DNA of 64,000 bases from Hyphomicrobiales bacterium (GTDB lineage: Bacteria; Pseudomonadota; Alphaproteobacteria; Rhizobiales; Rhizobiaceae), in the NCBI GenBank assembly GCA_900472575.1, contig UCIV01000018.1:186001-250000 (forward strand), read 5' to 3'. Shown here piece by piece: positions 53,022 through 62,196 of this stretch. Below the pieces are notes generated by a model. It made no database searches. It saw only the letters and a program-made list of their open reading frames with translations, and was not told where the DNA came from. Within the stretch, counting starts at the first letter, position 1, and each line of letters begins with the position of its first letter. The position numbers were made by a program, and so were the translations under genes.

Positions 53022-53160
53022 GCGAATCCTTTTCTGAAACATTCTCAGATCACTTATTTGAAATATAAGAAATTCGTAAATTACAGTTTATGACCTATTA
53101 AGAATTGGCCCCGTTTTTTTTGGGGGGGGGTAACAGAACGATCTCTTACCTGGAAACGAG

Positions 53161-53186
53161 AAAAGCCCGGTCGAAACCGGGCTTTT
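53161..53186 (-). terminator. Rho-independent terminator of the liv operon
   Basis: AAAAGCCCGGT (53161-53171) and ACCGGGCTTTT (53176-53186) form a stem with a 4-base loop and T-runs on both strands. It lies just downstream of the livK stop. Confidence 0.9.
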
Positions 53187-53214
53187 CCATGAAGCATCAT
53201 ATATCGGCTAGAGC

Positions 53215-54339
53215 TTAGCTGCCCTGCTGGAAGTAGCTGTACTTGCCGTCCGGACCCTTCTTCCATTCGTACATGACGTAGCCCGGAAGCTTGGGGTCGC
53301 CCTTTTCGTCGAAGGCGATGTCGCCGAGAACGGTCTTGAACGGACCCTTTTCGTGCAGGATCTTGGCAACGGCCTCGGCATCGTCCGCGCTTCCGGCAGC
53401 CTTGATGCCTTCGGCAATGATCTGGACGGCGGCGTAGGAGTAGAGCGTGTAGGCTTCCGGGTTGAAGCCGGCGGCCTTGAACTTCTCGACCAGTGCCTTG
53501 TTTTCCGGGATCAGCGTCGGGTCGGGGCCGAACGTGTTGAGCGTGCCTTCGACGGCATCGCCAGCGATCGAGGCAAGTTCGTTGGAGACGATACCGTCAC
53601 CAGAAACGAGCGTTGCCTTGAGGCCTGCGTCCTTCGCCTGGCGGATGATCAAGCCGGCTTCTGTGTGGAGACCACCCCAGTAGATGATCGAAACGCCGGC
53701 TTCCTTCATCTTGGAGATGAGGGCGGAGAAGTCCTTGTCGCCGGTGTTGACACCTTCGCGCACGACTTCCTTCTTGCCGAGAGCGTTGTAAGCCTTCTTG
53801 GTTTCTTCAGCGAGACCCTGGCCGTAAGGCGTCTTGTCGTCGATGATCGCGATCTTGGCGTCAGCGAACTTTTCGGCAAGATACTTGCCGGCAACGCCGC
53901 CCTGCTGGTCGTCACGGCCGCAGGTGCGGAACGTATTCCACAGGCCGCGCTCGGTGAAGACCGGGTTGGTCGCAGCAGGGGTGATTTCGAGGATGCCGTT
54001 TTCGGCATAGACTTCCGAAGCCGGGATCGAAACGCCCGAGTTGAAGTGACCGACCACGTATTTGACGCCGTCGGCAACGAACTTGTTGGCGACAGATACA
54101 CCCTGCTTGGCGTCGGAGACGTCGTCGCCGAGCGCGATCGTCAGCTTTTCGCCGTTGATGCCGCCAGCAGCATTGATGTCGGCGATAGCCTGTTCGGCAC
54201 CCTTCTGCAGCTGTGCACCGAAGGCTGCGTTCGGACCGGTCAGCGGACCACCGACGGCGATGACGATATCAGCCCATGCATTGCCACCGAAGGCGACCAT
54301 GGCCGACAGCGCAACTGCGGAAAGAAGAGACTTCTTCAT
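53215..54339 (-). CDS. livK: Branched-chain amino acid ABC transporter substrate-binding protein
   Basis: A 374-residue periplasmic binding protein with a signal peptide ending ...GNAWA-DIV (about 23). The mature start [20 protein letters not shown] and [20 protein letters not shown] are LivJ/LivK/BraC signatures. It has a conserved disulfide pair region [16 protein letters not shown] precedes the ATG. It is the last gene of the liv set, 140 bases after the DUF6867 gene. Rhizobial Bra-type systems transport many amino acids besides leucine, isoleucine and valine. Confidence 0.95.
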   Translation of the reverse strand: MKKSLLSAVALSAMVAFGGNAWADIVIAVGGPLTGPNAAFGAQLQKGAEQAIADINAAGGINGEKLTIALGDDVSDAKQGVSVANKFVADGVKYVVGHFNSGVSIPASEVYAENGILEITPAATNPVFTERGLWNTFRTCGRDDQQGGVAGKYLAEKFADAKIAIIDDKTPYGQGLAEETKKAYNALGKKEVVREGVNTGDKDFSALISKMKEAGVSIIYWGGLHTEAGLIIRQAKDAGLKATLVSGDGIVSNELASIAGDAVEGTLNTFGPDPTLIPENKALVEKFKAAGFNPEAYTLYSYAAVQIIAEGIKAAGSADDAEAVAKILHEKGPFKTVLGDIAFDEKGDPKLPGYVMYEWKKGPDGKYSYFQQGS

Positions 54340-54479
54340 AGAATAACTCCCAGTTATTATGAGGTGAGAGGTTTTTTGGGGTCCGACACAATACCCACCA
54401 TTATTGCGCCGGAAGCTGTTCCACCTTTTGGTGTATTTATCTTTGCCAAAACCGATCTGAATTCAGAACTGTTCTGGTG

Positions 54480-54833
54480 TCAATCTTTCTTCTTCCATGA
54501 GAAAGCTGAGGTCGGCTCGTAGAGCCAGTAGTAGTTCTGGACCATCTGCCGGGTGCGGCGGATGCGGAAACCCGCAAGGGCGAAGCCGAACAGGAGAATG
54601 AGGTCCAGAATGAAGTAGAAGGCGTTGATGAACGGCCCTTGGAACAGCGCATAATGCAGGAACTGCATGGCGACGGTGAGCAGGACCGCATAGATCACGA
54701 CTTCGCGATAGCCGTTCCAGCCCTCGGCCGCAGCCTTGCCGGACCGCCAGGCGGTCCAGAAGCCGAGCAAAAGCACGATGCCGCGCAGGAAATAGCGGAC
54801 CACCGTATCGGTTTCGAAAAACAGGCCCTGCAT
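54480..54833 (-). CDS. DUF6867-type small membrane protein
   Basis: A 117-residue protein with three predicted membrane helices (YFLRGIVLLLGFWTAWRSGK, VVIYAVLLTVAMQFLHYALF and FYFILDLILLFGFALAGFRI) and a C-terminal MVQNYYWLYEPT motif. It sits between livF and livK, a position conserved in rhizobial liv operons to my memory. It may help assemble or regulate the importer. No catalytic residues are seen. Confidence 0.8.
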   Translation of the reverse strand: MQGLFFETDTVVRYFLRGIVLLLGFWTAWRSGKAAAEGWNGYREVVIYAVLLTVAMQFLHYALFQGPFINAFYFILDLILLFGFALAGFRIRRTRQMVQNYYWLYEPTSAFSWKKKD

Positions 54834-54872
54834 GTCAGTATACTCCGCTGGCCGTAAAAATGGTGATCGCGC

Positions 54873-55601
54873 TCAATGCCGGCCTCCTTCGAGGTAGGCG
54901 GCACGGACTTCCGGATTGGCGAGAAGCTCCTTGCCGGAGCCACTCATCGTCACCTTGCCGTTGACCATGACATAGGCGCGGTCCGACAGTTTCAGCGCCG
55001 CGAATGCGTTCTGCTCCACGAGAAAGACGGTCAGCCCCTCCTCCTTATTGAGCGTCTTGATCGCTTCGAAAATGCCCTTGACGATCAGCGGAGCCAGACC
55101 GAGCGACGGCTCGTCCAGAAGCAGCAGTTTCGGACGCGACATCAGCGCGCGACCGATCGACAGCATCTGCTGCTCGCCGCCCGAAAGCGTGCCGCCGCGC
55201 TGGCTCTGCCGCTCCTTCAGGCGCGGGAACATGACGAAGACCTTCTCGACGTCTTCCTTGAAGTATTTCAGGTTGTCGAGATTGGCGCCCATCTGCAGGT
55301 TTTCCAGCACCGTCATGCGGGGGAAAATGCGGCGGCCTTCCGGCGACTGGGCGATGCGCTTGCGCGCGATCAGATGCGTCGGCAGCTTGGTAATATCCTC
55401 GCCGTCGAAGATGACCTGGCCGGTCTTAGCCTGCGGTGCCCCGCAGATTGTCATCATCAGGGTCGACTTGCCGGCGCCGTTGGCGCCGATCAGGCTGACG
55501 ATTTCGCCCTTGTTGACCTCGACATCGACGCCCGAGAGTGCGCGGATATTGCCGTAGTAGGTTTCGACACCCTGGACCTTCAGGAGGGTTTCACCGGCCA
55601 T
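54873..55601 (-). CDS. livF: Branched-chain amino acid ABC transporter ATPase LivF
   Basis: A 242-residue ATPase. Walker A GANGAGKST, Q-loop QSPEGRRIFP, signature LSGGEQQMLSIGRALM, and Walker B LLLDEPSLGLAP are intact. The ATG overlaps the livG stop. It pairs with LivG on the membrane subunits LivHM. Confidence 0.95.
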   Translation of the reverse strand: MAGETLLKVQGVETYYGNIRALSGVDVEVNKGEIVSLIGANGAGKSTLMMTICGAPQAKTGQVIFDGEDITKLPTHLIARKRIAQSPEGRRIFPRMTVLENLQMGANLDNLKYFKEDVEKVFVMFPRLKERQSQRGGTLSGGEQQMLSIGRALMSRPKLLLLDEPSLGLAPLIVKGIFEAIKTLNKEEGLTVFLVEQNAFAALKLSDRAYVMVNGKVTMSGSGKELLANPEVRAAYLEGGRH

Positions 55602-56479
55602 CAGACGGTCCCCTCTTCGATAATGCCCTTGTCCAGCTTTTCCTCGATTTCTTCAACTTCATCATCCTCGACGCCGAGATAGGCTGCTATGACCTTCGGG
55701 TCGTTTTTCACATGATCCGGCGTGCCGTCGGAGATCTTCTGACCATATTCCAGAACGACGACATGGTCGGAAATCTCCATGACGACCGACATGTCGTGCT
55801 CGATCAGGAGCAGTGACGTGCCTTGGTCGCGGATGGCGCGCAACAGCGTGTTGAGCGTCAGGGATTCCTTCGGATTGAGACCGGCTGCCGGTTCGTCCAG
55901 GCACAGAAGTTCCGGCCCGGTGCACATGGCGCGGGCGATTTCCAGGCGGCGCTGCGCGCCATAGGAAAGGTCACCTGCCGGATCGTCGGCACGATCGACG
56001 AGATCGGCCATTTCCAGCCAGTATTGCGCCTTCTCGATCGCCGCCTTCGCGGCGTTCTTGTAGGTCGGCAAGCCGAGGAGACCGAGGATCGTGAAGCCCG
56101 AAGCCTTCATCAACACGTTGTGCTGTGCGACCAGCAGGTTTTCCAGAACCGTCAGGCCGGAAAACAGCCGGATGTTCTGGAAGGTGCGGGAGACACCCGC
56201 CACCTTGTTGATCTCGAAATCGCGCAGGCGCTCCAGCAGGAACTCCTTGCCGTTGTCGCGTGACAGCGTGATCATGCCCATGGTCGGCTTGTAGAAGCCG
56301 GTGATGCAGTTGAACACCGTGGTCTTGCCGGCACCGTTCGGGCCGATCAGTGCGGTGATTTCGCCGCGCTTGGCTTCGAACGAGAAGTCGTTGATGGCCA
56401 TCAGGCCGCCGAACTTCATCGACAGGTGTTCGACCTTGAGGATAGCGTCTTTTGTCATTGTCATGGTCCCGGTCGTCAT
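55601..56479 (-). CDS. livG: Branched-chain amino acid ABC transporter ATPase LivG
   Basis: A 292-residue ATPase. Walker A GPNGAGKTT, signature LSYGAQRRLEIARAM, and Walker B LLCLDEPAAGLNPKE are present. It has a roughly 30-residue acidic C-terminal extension (EDDEVEEIEEKLDKGIIEEG). The ATG at 56479 is preceded by GGAAGG; an alternative start lies 18 bases downstream. It overlaps livM and livF by a few bases. Confidence 0.94.
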   Translation of the reverse strand: MTTGTMTMTKDAILKVEHLSMKFGGLMAINDFSFEAKRGEITALIGPNGAGKTTVFNCITGFYKPTMGMITLSRDNGKEFLLERLRDFEINKVAGVSRTFQNIRLFSGLTVLENLLVAQHNVLMKASGFTILGLLGLPTYKNAAKAAIEKAQYWLEMADLVDRADDPAGDLSYGAQRRLEIARAMCTGPELLCLDEPAAGLNPKESLTLNTLLRAIRDQGTSLLLIEHDMSVVMEISDHVVVLEYGQKISDGTPDHVKNDPKVIAAYLGVEDDEVEEIEEKLDKGIIEEGTV

Positions 56480-57867
56480 CAGCCGTGGCCTTCCTTGGTG
56501 AAGCTGCCGGAGACAGCTTTTCTCTCCTTCAGGAAGGCGGTTGGCTCACGGGTGCCGACAAAGCCGCGCGGCTTGAACAGCATGACGATGATCATCGCCA
56601 GACCGAAGAGCAGCATGCGGTAGAGTTCAGGCGTGAAGTCAGGCCCGAAGACATGCTTGAGGAACTCCATTTCGCGCAGCAATTCCGTGCCGCCGACCAT
56701 GACGACCGCCGCAATGGCGATGCCGGTGAGCGATCCCATGCCGCCGAGAACGACGATAGCAAGGATGACCGCCGATTCCAGGAAGACGAAGCTTTCCGGA
56801 GAGACGAAACCCTGACGGGCGGCGAAGAACGAGCCGGCGAAACCGCCGAACATTGCGCCCGTAGCGAACGCCGTCAGCTTGGTGGTGACGGTGTTGATGC
56901 CGAGCGAACGGCAGGCGATCTCGTCCTCACGCAGTGCTTCCCAGGCGCGGCCGATCGGCATGCGCCGCAGGCGAATGGTGACGTATGCCGTCAGCATGCA
57001 GAGTGCCAGAATGATATAGAACAGGAACATCTTGTAATAGACCGACGAGGTCGGCAGACCCCAGGCCTTGGCAAAATTGTTCGGCGTGCCTGCGTCGAAG
57101 GACCAGATACCGAAGAAGGTCGCCTTCTCGATGCCCGAGATGCCGAACGTGCCGCGGGTGACATCCGTCCAGTTGATCAGCACGAGGCGGATGATTTCAC
57201 CGAAGGCGAGCGTCACGATCGCAAGATAGTCTCCTCGCAGCCGCAGAACCGGGAAACCGAGGATAATGCCCCAGAGCGCGGCCAGAATGCCGGCCATCGG
57301 CAGGAGCAGCCAGAAGGAGAAGCCGAAATGGGCCGACAGCAGCGCGTAGGAATAGGCGCCGACCGCGTAGAAGGCGACATAACCCAGATCGAGCAGGCCC
57401 GCGAGGCCGACGACGATGTTGAGACCCCAGGCGAGCATCACGTAGATGAGGATCTGGATGCCAAAGTTGTCGACATATTTCAGCGAGCCCTGACGGCCGA
57501 AGATGAGCATTGCCAGGAACGGATAGCAGAGCAGGAAGATCAGTGCGATCTTGAGGAAATGCGTGCGGAAGAAGCCCTTCTCGTCCGAGATTTCCAGAAC
57601 GCCGCTCTTCGCCTTGGCGAGCTTGCGGCTGTCGAGATGCGGCTTGATGAAACCGACCGTCACGAAGCGGCCGATGGCGGCAACCGCGACGAAGACCGCA
57701 AGCAGCCCCCAGCGCGTGCGCCAGACCAGCTGGTTGTTGATGTCCTGATAGGTCTCGATGCCGACGAACAGCAGGAACATGCCGAACGCGATCAGGCCCG
57801 CGAAAATGCCTTCCTTGATGGCCTTTGCCATCTGGCCGGACTGGTTGTTTTCAGTGGTGTAAGCCAT
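56479..57867 (-). CDS. livM: Branched-chain amino acid ABC transporter permease LivM
   Basis: A 462-residue inner-membrane permease. The N-terminal 100 residues carry extra helices, as in other rhizobial LivM proteins. The HAAT permease core follows: [20 protein letters not shown], and the ATPase-contact segment [20 protein letters not shown]. The stop overlaps the livG start. It forms a heterodimer with LivH. Confidence 0.95.
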   Translation of the reverse strand: MAYTTENNQSGQMAKAIKEGIFAGLIAFGMFLLFVGIETYQDINNQLVWRTRWGLLAVFVAVAAIGRFVTVGFIKPHLDSRKLAKAKSGVLEISDEKGFFRTHFLKIALIFLLCYPFLAMLIFGRQGSLKYVDNFGIQILIYVMLAWGLNIVVGLAGLLDLGYVAFYAVGAYSYALLSAHFGFSFWLLLPMAGILAALWGIILGFPVLRLRGDYLAIVTLAFGEIIRLVLINWTDVTRGTFGISGIEKATFFGIWSFDAGTPNNFAKAWGLPTSSVYYKMFLFYIILALCMLTAYVTIRLRRMPIGRAWEALREDEIACRSLGINTVTTKLTAFATGAMFGGFAGSFFAARQGFVSPESFVFLESAVILAIVVLGGMGSLTGIAIAAVVMVGGTELLREMEFLKHVFGPDFTPELYRMLLFGLAMIIVMLFKPRGFVGTREPTAFLKERKAVSGSFTKEGHG

Positions 57868-57868
57868 G

Positions 57869-58771
57869 TCAGACCTTCTCCACTTCCGGACGACCGAGAA
57901 TGCCGGTCGGCTTGAAGATCAGCACGATCGCAAGGATGGCGAAGGTCGCCACATCCTTGTAGGCAATCGAGAAATAGGCCGACCACAGGCTTTCGATCAG
58001 GCCGATCAGCAGCCCGCCGAGAACGGCGCCCGGCAGCGAGCCGATACCGCCAAGAACGGCTGCAGTGAAGGCCTTAACGCCCGGAATGAACCCGTCGTTG
58101 AAGGATGCGACACCGTAATACATCAGGTACATCGCCCCGGCGACCGCCGCGAGTGCTGCCCCCATGATGAAGGTGATCGAGATCGTCTTGTCGACATCGA
58201 CGCCGAGTAGTGCCGCCATCTTGCGGTCCTGTTCGGTCGCGCGCTGGGCGCGGCCGAGCGGTGTCTTGTTCACGATGTACCAGAAGGCGAACAGCAGGAT
58301 CGAGGTAATCACCACGATCAGGATCTGCTTCAGCGAAATGGTAATCGCGCCGAGGTGATAGGTGTCGGTGACAAGCGGTGGGATCGGCTTGTTGCGCGGT
58401 CCCTGCGTCACCTGGATGAAGTTCGACAGGGCGATCGACATACCGATCGCCGTAATCAGAGGCGCAAGGCGGAAGGATCCGCGCAACGGCCGGTAGGCCA
58501 CGCGCTCGATCGTCCAGTTCCACAGGCCCGTCATCAGCATACCGACCAGCAGCATCAACAGCAGCAGCAGCGCTACCGGAATGCCGGCAAAGAAGGATGT
58601 CAGGATCAGGAAGATTATGAGGGCAGCGAAGCCGCCGAGCATGAAAATATCGCCATGGGCGAAGTTGATCATGCCGATGATACCGTAAACCATCGTATAG
58701 CCGATTGCCACGAGGCCATAGATGGATCCGAGAGTCAGCCCGTTGATGAGCTGCTGGATAAAGTATTCCAT
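57869..58771 (-). CDS. livH: Branched-chain amino acid ABC transporter permease LivH
   Basis: A 300-residue permease with seven to eight helices. [20 protein letters not shown] at the N-terminus and the [14 protein letters not shown] motif are diagnostic of Liv[21 protein letters not shown] is the ATPase-contact loop. It is the first gene of livHMGF-orf-livK; the promoter should lie in the 267-base gap 58772-59038, where I see no other gene. Confidence 0.95.
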   Translation of the reverse strand: MEYFIQQLINGLTLGSIYGLVAIGYTMVYGIIGMINFAHGDIFMLGGFAALIIFLILTSFFAGIPVALLLLLMLLVGMLMTGLWNWTIERVAYRPLRGSFRLAPLITAIGMSIALSNFIQVTQGPRNKPIPPLVTDTYHLGAITISLKQILIVVITSILLFAFWYIVNKTPLGRAQRATEQDRKMAALLGVDVDKTISITFIMGAALAAVAGAMYLMYYGVASFNDGFIPGVKAFTAAVLGGIGSLPGAVLGGLLIGLIESLWSAYFSIAYKDVATFAILAIVLIFKPTGILGRPEVEKV

Positions 58772-59038
58772 ATAGTTTCCCCTAATGCGGTCCTTTGCGG
58801 CCGCACCATTCTTTCAAAGACCTGATGAGATCTTCAATTTTTTTGATTCCTATCCGTTTCGTTAAAAATGTGAAGTGCAAAAGAAAGAGGCAGATCAATT
58901 TTCACGAGCTTTTGCCCAGGATGGCGCAAATACACTCAGGAATGCCAGAAATGCGGCATGAACCTCACAGAAAATGAGCGTTTTCGGCGTGCAATAACGC
59001 CCTATCCAACCAGTGATTTTCTATAGAGTTTACAACTA

Positions 59039-61465
59039 TCAAGAGCGCATTCGCGACCCGTTTGCGTCAAACAGCGGCACAGGCGGCAGGCGCGCCGGCA
59101 GCATTTCTCCCAGAATCTCAATCTGCCATCCATTCACCACCTCGGCGATCGCCTTCGGCACGTAGCCCATGGCGACCGAGACTCCGGATGCATGAGCATA
59201 ACCGCCCGAAGTCACCCATCCCCTCACCTCTCCATCAAGCGAGATCGGCTCGTCGCCGATGACGTCGGCATCCACGGCATCAACGATCAGGGTGATGAGC
59301 CTCAATGCGCCGCCGGTAAGCTTTTCGTCGAGCACCGCCTCTTTACCTATGAAATCGGCCGGTTTGCTATAGGAGATGAAACGGCCAAGCCCCGCCTCCG
59401 CCGGCCCGTAGAGCGGACGATATTCCCGCGACCAACTGCCGAAGGATTTCTCGACGCGAAGAGCATTGAGTGCCCGCAGGCCGAAAAGCGAAATGGCGAA
59501 CTCCGCACCCGCCTCCATCAACGCATCGAACAGATAGCGCTGATATTCCGGCTTCATCCAGATTTCGTACCCGAGATCACCGGTATAGCTGACCCGGCCG
59601 AGAATGACCGGCGCCATGCCGAGATCGATCTCGCGCACCGACATAAAGGGAAAGGCTCTATCCGATAGGTCGAGATGCGTCAGCTTCTGCAGCACCTCGC
59701 GTGCCTTCGGCCCGGCAACCGACAGGCCCAGCAGGCCGAGATTGAGCGTCTCCACCTCTACCGAACCATCTTCGGGCAGATGCTGCTCGAACCAGCGCAT
59801 GTGATAATCCTCGGCAATGCCGGAACCGATCAACAGGAATTCCTCGCCTTCCAGCGTCGCCAGCGTGAAGTCGCCGATCATCTTGCCCGCCTCGTTCAGC
59901 ATCGGCGTCAGCGCCATGCGCCCTTCCGGCGGAATACGGCCGGCAAGCATGCGATCCAGCCAGCTCCGCGCGCGCCCACCCGCGATCAGGTATTTGGCGA
60001 AACCCGAGGTTTCCATCATGCCGACGGAAGCACGCACCGCCTTTGCTTCGTTTCCGACATGGTCAAAATCGGTCGAGCGCCGCCAGGAGAAAGCGTCTTC
60101 GACACCTTCGGGGGCAAACCACAACGGTGTTTCCAGCCCGTAGGATGCGCCGAACACGGCACCGGCAGCCTTCAGCTTGTCGTAGATCGGCGTCGTCAGC
60201 AGTGGGCGGGCGCCGGGCAGCTCCTCGTTCGGATAGCGGATCGAAAAGCGGCGCGAATAGTTTTCCCGCACCTTGGCATTGGTGTAGCCGAGCGTCGCAT
60301 AGTCGCCGTAGCGGCAGACATCCATGGCGAAAACGTCGAAACCCGGATCGCCGTTGATGATCCACTGCGCCAGCGCCAGTCCGACGCCGCCGCCCTGGGA
60401 AAAGCCGGCCATGACCGCGCAGGCCGACCAGAAATTCGTCACGCCGCGCACCGGCCCGACCAGCGGATTGCCATCCGGCGAAAAGGTGAAGGGGCCGTTG
60501 ATGATCGTCTTGATCCCGGCAGTATTGAAGGCCGGAAAGTGCCGGAAGCCGACCTCAAGCTCACCGGAAATCCGCTCGATATCCTCGGCCAGCAACTCGT
60601 GCCCGAAGGTCCAAGGCGTCTCGATCGGCGACCACGGGCGGCAGTCCTTTTCATAGGTGCCCATCAGCATGCCGTTGCGTTCCTGGCGAATATAGATTTC
60701 GCCGTCAAAATCGACGCAATGCATCAGCTCGCGGCCGGACTTTTGGTTGAATTCGATCACCTCGGGCATGTCCTCGGTGATCAGATACATATGTTCCATG
60801 GCAAGCACCGGCAGTTCCAGCCCGACCATGCGGCCAACCTCACGCGCCCACAGCCCCGCAGCGTTGACGACGTGCTCGGCTCGGATCTCCCCCTTGTCCG
60901 TCACCACCCGCCACATGCCGTCCGGCAGCTGGATCAGCTCCTCCACCTTGGTGTGGAGATAGATTTCCGCCCCGTTCTTCTTCGCCGATTTCGCATAGGC
61001 GTGTGTCGTGCCGTAAGGATCGAGATGGCCCTCATGCGGATCAAAGACGGCGCCGACGAATTCCTTGGGATCGAGAAGCGGCATCATCTCATGCGCCTCT
61101 TCCACCGACACGAGCCGCGCCTCGCCGCCGGCATATTTCCCCTTGGCGAGTAGCGACTTGAACCAGTCGAAACGCTCGTTCGTCGCCGCCAGCATCAGGC
61201 CGGACGTCATGTGCAGCCCGATATCCTGGCCGGAATAGGCCTCGATCTCCTTGTAGAGCTCGACCGTGTATTTCTGCAGCTTGGCGACGTTGGGGTCACC
61301 GTTGATCGTGTGCATGCCGCCAGCCGCATGCCAGGTGGAACCGGAAGTAAGCTCGGACCGCTCGACCAGAACCACGTCCGTCCAGCCGAATTTCGTCAGA
61401 TGGTAGAGGACGGAACAGCCGACGACACCGCCGCCGATCACCACAACCCGGGCATGGCTCTTCAT
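59039..61465 (-). CDS. FAD-dependent dimethylglycine/sarcosine dehydrogenase-like oxidoreductase with GcvT domains
   Basis: An 808-residue two-part enzyme. Residues 1-385 form a D-amino-acid-oxidase-type FAD domain, with VVVIGGGVVGCSVLYHL at the FAD loop and the covalent-FAD His in SGSTWHAAGGM, as in dimethylglycine dehydrogenase. Residues about 430-800 are the GcvT/aminomethyltransferase and barrel domains that pass formaldehyde to tetrahydrofolate. It oxidises an N-methylated amino acid such as dimethylglycine or sarcosine. GGAGAA precedes the ATG. It follows soxA-soxG, supporting methylamine or glycine-betaine catabolism. The exact substrate is not certain. Confidence 0.9.
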   Translation of the reverse strand: MKSHARVVVIGGGVVGCSVLYHLTKFGWTDVVLVERSELTSGSTWHAAGGMHTINGDPNVAKLQKYTVELYKEIEAYSGQDIGLHMTSGLMLAATNERFDWFKSLLAKGKYAGGEARLVSVEEAHEMMPLLDPKEFVGAVFDPHEGHLDPYGTTHAYAKSAKKNGAEIYLHTKVEELIQLPDGMWRVVTDKGEIRAEHVVNAAGLWAREVGRMVGLELPVLAMEHMYLITEDMPEVIEFNQKSGRELMHCVDFDGEIYIRQERNGMLMGTYEKDCRPWSPIETPWTFGHELLAEDIERISGELEVGFRHFPAFNTAGIKTIINGPFTFSPDGNPLVGPVRGVTNFWSACAVMAGFSQGGGVGLALAQWIINGDPGFDVFAMDVCRYGDYATLGYTNAKVRENYSRRFSIRYPNEELPGARPLLTTPIYDKLKAAGAVFGASYGLETPLWFAPEGVEDAFSWRRSTDFDHVGNEAKAVRASVGMMETSGFAKYLIAGGRARSWLDRMLAGRIPPEGRMALTPMLNEAGKMIGDFTLATLEGEEFLLIGSGIAEDYHMRWFEQHLPEDGSVEVETLNLGLLGLSVAGPKAREVLQKLTHLDLSDRAFPFMSVREIDLGMAPVILGRVSYTGDLGYEIWMKPEYQRYLFDALMEAGAEFAISLFGLRALNALRVEKSFGSWSREYRPLYGPAEAGLGRFISYSKPADFIGKEAVLDEKLTGGALRLITLIVDAVDADVIGDEPISLDGEVRGWVTSGGYAHASGVSVAMGYVPKAIAEVVNGWQIEILGEMLPARLPPVPLFDANGSRMRS

Positions 61466-61638
61466 TCAAATTCTCCGGTGAGAGCAGGACTTTCGTCATG
61501 CGTTGAATGCTGCAACTCACCGCAGCCTAATGACAATCAGAACGGCTCAGTAGACCGTTCTGCGAAGCCCAATGTCGCTTAGCGAAAAATACTTATCCAG
61601 TGAGCGTCATCAGTCATCACTCTGACTGACGATCCGCC

Positions 61639-62190
61639 TCACCACTCCGCAAAAGCGGCAGTCAGCGCGAACTCGCGGCCCATCTCCATCATTTCCTCGA
61701 ATACCGAGCCTGCGAAGGAACGCGGCACGATGATCTCGAACGCCTCGGCTCCGGTGCGCGCCAGATTGGCAGCCACATGGCAGCAGAGCATGTTGGCCGA
61801 AGCGCCGATGGAGAATGCATCGGGATGCAGATCCACCGCCACGCATTTCGCCAGGATCTTGCGCACATTCGGGCCGGAAATCCTAAGCAGCACCCGGCCA
61901 TCGCTCTGATCGATAGCCGAAGCGCCTGTGATTTCACCGAGAAGGTTCTCGACCACAGCAGCCCCTGACGCCGTCGAGACGACCAGCCACTCACCCGGCG
62001 CGCAGTCATGCAGCAGAGCACCCTCGATCGAATTCAGCGCTTGCTTGACGGAAGCCTCATTGCCGCGATGCGCCAACACCGAAAAAATCGCCGGACGGCG
62101 GATGACGGACAGATGGTTCGGATTGGCCTTGGCCTCGAAGCCTGCGAGATAATCTTCCAGCACATGCCGGTGATAGAGAGTGAGCGACAT
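61639..62190 (-). CDS. soxG: Sarcosine oxidase subunit gamma
   Basis: A 183-residue gamma subunit of heterotetrameric sarcosine oxidase, related to the GcvT fold. RVLLRISGPNVRKILAKCVA and the C-terminal FEIIVPRSFAGSVFEEMME segments are typical. It starts 6 bases after the soxA stop, so they are co-transcribed. The 173 bases between it and the dehydrogenase gene hold no other gene that I can support. Confidence 0.88.
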   Translation of the reverse strand: MSLTLYHRHVLEDYLAGFEAKANPNHLSVIRRPAIFSVLAHRGNEASVKQALNSIEGALLHDCAPGEWLVVSTASGAAVVENLLGEITGASAIDQSDGRVLLRISGPNVRKILAKCVAVDLHPDAFSIGASANMLCCHVAANLARTGAEAFEIIVPRSFAGSVFEEMMEMGREFALTAAFAEW

Positions 62191-62196
62191 GATGGC

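Noticed and set aside
53353-54522. 389-codon plus-strand frame over livK
   Set aside because: Mirror of livK; the liv terminator and ribosome site support the minus strand.
56452-57915. 487-codon plus-strand frame over livM
   Set aside because: Extremely charged composition opposite a membrane protein, the usual antisense artefact.
58795-58977. 60-codon frame upstream of livH
   Set aside because: It lies in the probable livH promoter region and has no ribosome site or conserved feature.
59675-61153. 492-codon plus-strand frame over the FAD dehydrogenase
   Set aside because: Mirror frame; FAD and GcvT motifs are intact on the minus strand.
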